From Ectocarpus siliculosus (lineage: Eukaryota > Sar > Phaeophyceae > Ectocarpales > Ectocarpaceae), in assembly GCA_000310025.1 (NCBI GenBank), contig FN649742.1, forward strand, positions 3,787,744-3,833,038: DNA of 45,295 bases, in the 5' to 3' direction. This document shows positions 41,118 to 45,295 of the stretch, piece after piece (the first letter of the stretch is position 1; each line of letters starts with the position of its first letter). The notes below the pieces were generated by a model that saw only the letters and a list, made by a program, of their open reading frames with translations, was not told where the DNA came from and made no database searches. Made by a program: the position numbers and the translations under genes.

Positions 41118-44100
41118 ATGAGGAAAGATGCGAGCGTCCTACGGCTGGTGCAACTTCTCGTGCTTCTATTGGCGATTCAACTGGATGCTTTCGCGCTGAC
41201 TCCTGCTGGACGCAGCGCGCATTGCGGGGGTCAACCGTCGAACCAGGCGACAAGCTTGAACGGACCAGGGAAGCTGGCCGGTGTGGGATCGTCCTTGCGC
41301 TCGGCCCAAGGGCTCTCTCCCGAGTCGCGCGCCAAGGTTCCGTTGACGGTGCAACGCATGTCCGGTGGTGGCGAGGGCAGCCAGGTACGTTGGTAAACTG
41401 GTGTCTGTTGTTGGAAATTGTATTTTTTTCATGACTGCTCATGAATGCTACGACTGCCTGTGCATCTGCTGCTGGTACATGGAATATTATTATTAGCATT
41501 GTCTGTCTGGCTCTCTTGTACAACAGACCTTTTGTGCACTCACTAGGGTTGCGCTGCAGCGTGAGCCCTTCACCAACTTTGCAGGAAGATCGACTATCTT
41601 TGGCACCAACAACTCGCTGTGATTTTGGCCGTAAGCCGACGTACATGCGAAGCTCGCGATCGGTCTGTAAGGCGACAGACAGCAAGCAGTGAATCGAGAC
41701 GGCAGTGTGCCTACCAACAACCAGCATCGAACACCAGACGAGATTCCCCACCTATTTGTCATCTCTTCAGAGAGGGTACAGTTAGCGCTACGAAAGCACC
41801 CAAGAACTTGGCAGTCAAGGCGTTGATATAGCCTCGAAAAACTCAAAAATTGAGAACTTTACTTGTAGCACCATTTTGTGAGCTCGGGTTTAGAACCCCT
41901 ACACTAACCCATGTACTGCTGTACATAGCGGTGATTCATCTAGTAGATAGCATTCCCCTATCATAGGAGCTATGTACCATATCTAAGATCCCCGCCCTCG
42001 GCCAAAGCTGTGCATAGAGGTTTCAAAGTGCGGGGGGGGCTACTGTAGGAGCCACAGCGCAGAACGTCTCTTACCATTCAAGGACATTTAGCACGCAGAA
42101 AACAGTGGACGCCCGAAATGCGATGGTCTGTAGAAAGATGTATCACGGCGTGACCTCACACCCTTGACGAGTTTACTGCGGCAGTTCGCTTCGATACACA
42201 GACGGGCGGTTCCTTCCAGTGTAGTCCGCACGGATGCACGTATTTAGTCCTTGCCTCGAGAGAACCACCAAGTTTTGTAATCTTGCAATTCCTGAGTAAA
42301 TCTTGACCCCTCGACCGAAAACACCGTGAACAGGCCGCTAGCGAAGAGGGAGACAAGTCTGGCATGTCGGCGTCCGTCTTCAACCTGGCCAAGAACATCT
42401 TGGGCGCTGGAATGCTCTCCTTGCCGAACGGGGTAGCTGCGTTTTCGGATTCCAGGTACGTACCGTGATGTCAGCGCACGCCTTGTCTCGTCGCTTCGAG
42501 GAAGTTTTTTCCTTCAGCATTTTCGTGGGTGGGAGCGTCGAATTGAGCGAGAAAGCTCCATGGGCCAAATCATCTCCGATAAGCGCATTGGATTCAGCCT
42601 CCACTAGACTTGTAGCTTTGAGGGCGGCGTCTGGATGGAAATCATCGTCGAATTATGTAGGCTAGCTTGTATCGCGCCGCGATTTTGTGGCATTGCAGAG
42701 CAGCATGCCTCCACCCGTTTGTCTGTGCATGCGTGCTTTTTGAAAACCGTCCCGAAAATTTGCCCCGTAAATGCAGCCCTCGCGACCGGAGTGTTGCAGT
42801 AACGCACCATTTTAGAAACCTGTCGACAAGGCCAGCAATGCAGCCGTCGAGACCGGAGTGTTCCAGTAGCGCACCATTGTAGAAACCCGTCGACAAGGAA
42901 GGCCAGCCAGCGCTTAGCCGGCACTCGCCCACTGAACGCGCTAGAAACTTAAGTACGTTTCCCAGGGTTCAAACTCCAAAGTCGTCTTCCTCGTACCCCC
43001 ATCCCTATTTTTGCGCGATCGATCGAGCCTCGTCGCACTCTCTAGTCTAAGCCCTCCTTACAAAAGAGTGTGTATGCATATGTATATCAAAACACGATTG
43101 GTTGCGTGTTCACGCTCATACTTTTCTCTCGGGGCCCGAAAAAAAAAAAACTTGTGCAGGAAGGCCATTGTCCCCGCCTCCTTGATCATCGCCGCGCTGG
43201 GCGCCGTGTCCGCCTACACCTTCGTGCTGATCGGCCGCTCCTGCGCCGAGACCAACGCGGAGTCCTACGAGCAGTCCTGGGCGCGCACGGTGGGGCAGAA
43301 GTCCGCCTGGGTGCCGGCCGGCGCGTGCGTGGCCACGTGCTTCGCCGGGTGCCTGGCCTTCACGATCATCATCGGGGACAGCTTCTCGGCGCTGGCCAAG
43401 ACCTTCGGCGCGCCCGCGCTTGTCGCCAAGCGGTCGAACATCATCATGGCGGTCTCGGCCACGGTGCTCTTGCCCCTGTCCCTCCTGAAAAGTGAGCGAA
43501 TCTTGTCGGTCTGTACGGGTCTGTACGCACGGCCCGGCAGTCGTTTTTTGCGGTAGGCTGGCTGGCCGTAAGAACAGCAGCGACGTTTGAGTGGAATAAT
43601 ACACGAGGCTGCCCGTTCGAGATATAACCGCAGTCGAACGGGATATGCCTGAAGGCTTTTCCGGTGAGTGTCGTTTTCGGTTCGCACGATTTGTTCGAGC
43701 GTGATGAAGGAAATGGGAGAGATGTTTTTGCGGTTGTGTTGATGATGATTTTGGTATTTACCGAAGTATGCCAAAGTGCGCACACGTGTCTGCCCCCGGA
43801 GGAGGCGGACGTCTTCTCCTGGCCGCACCATCTGCGATTGGCACCAGTCCTACCCGCGCTCGCACGGTGGTGTTCGCTGTTTTCTGCCACCCCATACATG
43901 CCGTCCGTCCTTCTAATCATGCTTTATACCTCCTTTTCCCTTTTCAATTACCTTTTCATATTTTGTTTTGAGCGCGTTGTTGTTGTTGTTGTCTTGGTTG
44001 TTGTTTTTTGTTCGATTGTTTATCGTTCTTTATTTTTACTTAGTTGCATTTTTGCTGCTGCTGTCGCGCTGGCAGACCTCAAGTCCCTTGGGTTCACGAG

Positions 44101-44257
44101 CATGCTGGGGACCTCGGGCCTTGTCTACACGGCCGTCATGATGGCGATCCGCTTCTTCGACGGCTCTTACGCGGCCGGGGGGAAGTTTCACGCCCTCTTG
44201 CCCGCGGCCGGGGCCCCCGTGTTTGACGCCAAGGGCACCAATCCCATATGTTTCCTG
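41118..44257 (+). CDS. AAAP-family amino-acid transporter with N-terminal leader (3' part outside the window)
   Basis: Exons 41118-41384, 42334-42455, 43160-43491 and 44076-44257 have consistent phases (0, 2, 1, 0) and give 301 residues. The core begins SASVFNLAKNILGAGMLSLP, the signature of the first membrane segment of the AAAP/SLC38-type family, followed by ASLIIAALGAVSAYTFVLIG, the transport-helix segment FTIIIGDSFSALAKTFG, VSATVLLPLSLLKNLKSLGF and TSGLVYTAVMMAIRFFDGSY. These proteins move amino acids by proton or sodium coupling across the plasma, vacuolar or organelle membrane. The first exon is separate in character: MRKDASVLRLVQLLVLLLAI is a signal peptide, followed by LDAFALTPAG and a Ser/Gly/basic stretch, as in bipartite plastid presequences of secondary-plastid algae. 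No exon after 44257 is recognised, so about half of the family's usual length lies beyond the window. Confidence 0.85.
42771..42904. repeat. Two-copy tandem repeat, 67-bp unit, in an AAAP gene intron
   Basis: The units starting at 42771 and 42838 (both ATGCAGCC.TCG.GACCGGAG) share GTGTT.CAGTA.CGCACCATT and CGTCGACAAGG-type ends, with about six differences. They lie in the intron between exons 2 and 3 of the transporter. Confidence 0.85.
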
Positions 44258-45114
44258 GTAAGGGCTTGCAGCAGAGGATAGTGTTTCGGAGAAACCAGAC
44301 AGTGCAGTTGAGCTGCTCCTATTATTGGGATAATGAGAGAAAATTGTGATGGGTCATGTCTGCAAAGTTTTGGGAGTACTGCTGTAGTATCCGAAGCCGT
44401 TTTCGTAACATGAGGGGGGAAACTCCGCATCTGTTCACTGGTTCGTGGCGTACTCCTGCCAAGCAGAGGGTCGCGTGGCGATTTTTTTCAGTTTCCAACG
44501 CGGATGCTTGATTTTTTCATATACATCATCTGCCGTTTGGAGTGAGCGTAACACTTCGGCGAAACAGGGCGAGCCGTGAGATACACATTTTACGTAGTTT
44601 GCTTGCTTTGTCGATAAATTCCTGGTATTGTGGTGCGTGCTTGCGGTTTCACGATGCTTGTAACGCCTACACGAACACGTATTCCGCCAGTCTGGTTGCG
44701 TGCCGAACCGAGGACAAGACGCTTCTTCCTGATCGGAAAACGTTGCCCAACCCCGACCCACATGTCTTCTCTTTTGTCACTCAGCCCTCAGCGCATCTCT
44801 TTGGCCCTAACGTATACGAAAGCTCATGTTGTGCGGGGTGGAGAACCCTCACTCCGCGCAACGGGGGATGATCGCACCACGTTGTGTTCAAATGGTCAAG
44901 CTTCCTCGAGGCAGTTACACAGTGCTTACAACTGTCTCTGGAAGTGAAAGCACCAGAAAATAAATTAAGTCATACGCAGCTGTCATCCGTACGCAAGGAA
45001 GTAAGCACAAGATGCCGAACACCCTTAGCAGGATGCAGCTCACCCTTCATGCGACTCGCCAAATACCTCACGGCGCTTCGCGCTTGGTGATGTGAGAGCC
45101 TGGTCCGGTGAGAA
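44258..45114. other. Intron or 3' sequence of the AAAP gene, no exon recognised
   Basis: The donor at 44258 opens an intron with no recognised acceptor-plus-transporter segment before the retrotransposon tail at about 45115. Short open frames here (for example 44542-44871) lack membrane segments and do not resemble the rest of an AAAP protein. Confidence 0.45.
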
Positions 45115-45192
45115 CCCGGCGTGCTCCGTCCCGGCTTTGTAGGGATGCGAGGTCAATGGTCAAACGACTACGGCATGCACGACTATGAGTAC
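45115..45192 (+). mobile_element. Terminal fragment of the same LINE family (copy 3)
   Basis: The last 75-80 bases of the family are present: GTGCTCCGTC near the start, then GAGGTCAATGGTCAAACGAC, TACGGCATGC and GAGTAC, ending directly against a C run of about 30 bases (45195 onward). The region upstream does not align by eye with the other copies, so this is an extremely 5'-truncated copy or a shared tail. It probably lies in the AAAP intron, in the sense orientation. Confidence 0.65.
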
Positions 45193-45295
45193 ACCCCCCC
45201 CCCCCCCCCCCCCCCCCCTCCCCCCATGCCCCTCCCCTTGTTGCCGCCTTTCGGTTCGTGGCCGTGGGGGGGGCTTCTTGCGGTTTCCTCCCCTT
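45193..45295. repeat. Long poly-C tract and C/G-rich end of the window
   Basis: About 30 consecutive C, then a mixed C-rich stretch, then G runs. It directly follows the retrotransposon end. The window thus begins and ends in C/G homopolymers, which may also mark a sequence-quality problem. Confidence 0.7.

Overview
This window is nuclear DNA of a eukaryote with intron-rich genes. The evidence is short coding exons with GT..AG borders and matching phases, introns of 0.2 to 2.5 kb, GC-rich exons with long Gly/Pro/Gln/Ala/Thr homopolymers, decayed non-LTR retrotransposon copies and one 100-N assembly gap. The gene set (Bub2-type TBC protein, Pcf11, TVP15-like Golgi protein, insulinase-type M16 peptidase, AAAP transporter with a signal-plus-plastid-like leader) and the repeat style suggest a stramenopile, most likely a brown alga related to Ectocarpus. 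That placement is inference; no rRNA or organelle marker is present.

Layout. About 1054-7985 (-): an M16A (insulin-degrading-enzyme-like) metallopeptidase, nine exons recognised. Its C-terminal part lies left of the window, and one short exon could not be found, in the same intron that holds a LINE copy. About 8812-11329 (+): a Bub2-like TBC (Rab/Tem1-GAP) protein, divergent from the M16 gene. 11330-13364: no gene recognised; holds the N gap. 13365-15175 (-): a TVP15/COPI-associated small Golgi membrane protein, complete apart from its first exon. 15176-20449: repeat-rich, with a 578-bp tandem duplication carrying a long hairpin and several orphan open frames. 20450-24094 (+): a complete Pcf11-like mRNA 3'-end processing factor of three exons. 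24095-27281: no gene recognised. 27282-32668 (+): a C2-like domain protein, fairly clear in its middle exons and tentative at both ends. 35245-40227 (-): a PH + ankyrin + EF-hand-like protein, with its 5' exon missing and its 3' exons tentative. 41118-44257 and beyond (+): an AAAP-family amino-acid transporter with an N-terminal hydrophobic leader, running out of the window.

The genes are typical eukaryotic housekeeping or trafficking functions and do not form an operon or a pathway. Two gene pairs are divergent (M16/Bub2 and PH-ANK/AAAP) and may share promoter regions. The most unusual structure is a family of 5'-truncated non-LTR retrotransposon copies (about 390-936, 3124-4542 and 45115-45192). 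All end at the same 3' sequence directly against a poly-C run, and in the best copy C-rich direct repeats flank both ends, which suggests a retrotransposon that inserts into poly(C) tracts.

All gene models were built by eye from reading frames, splice borders and remembered family motifs; no alignment was run.
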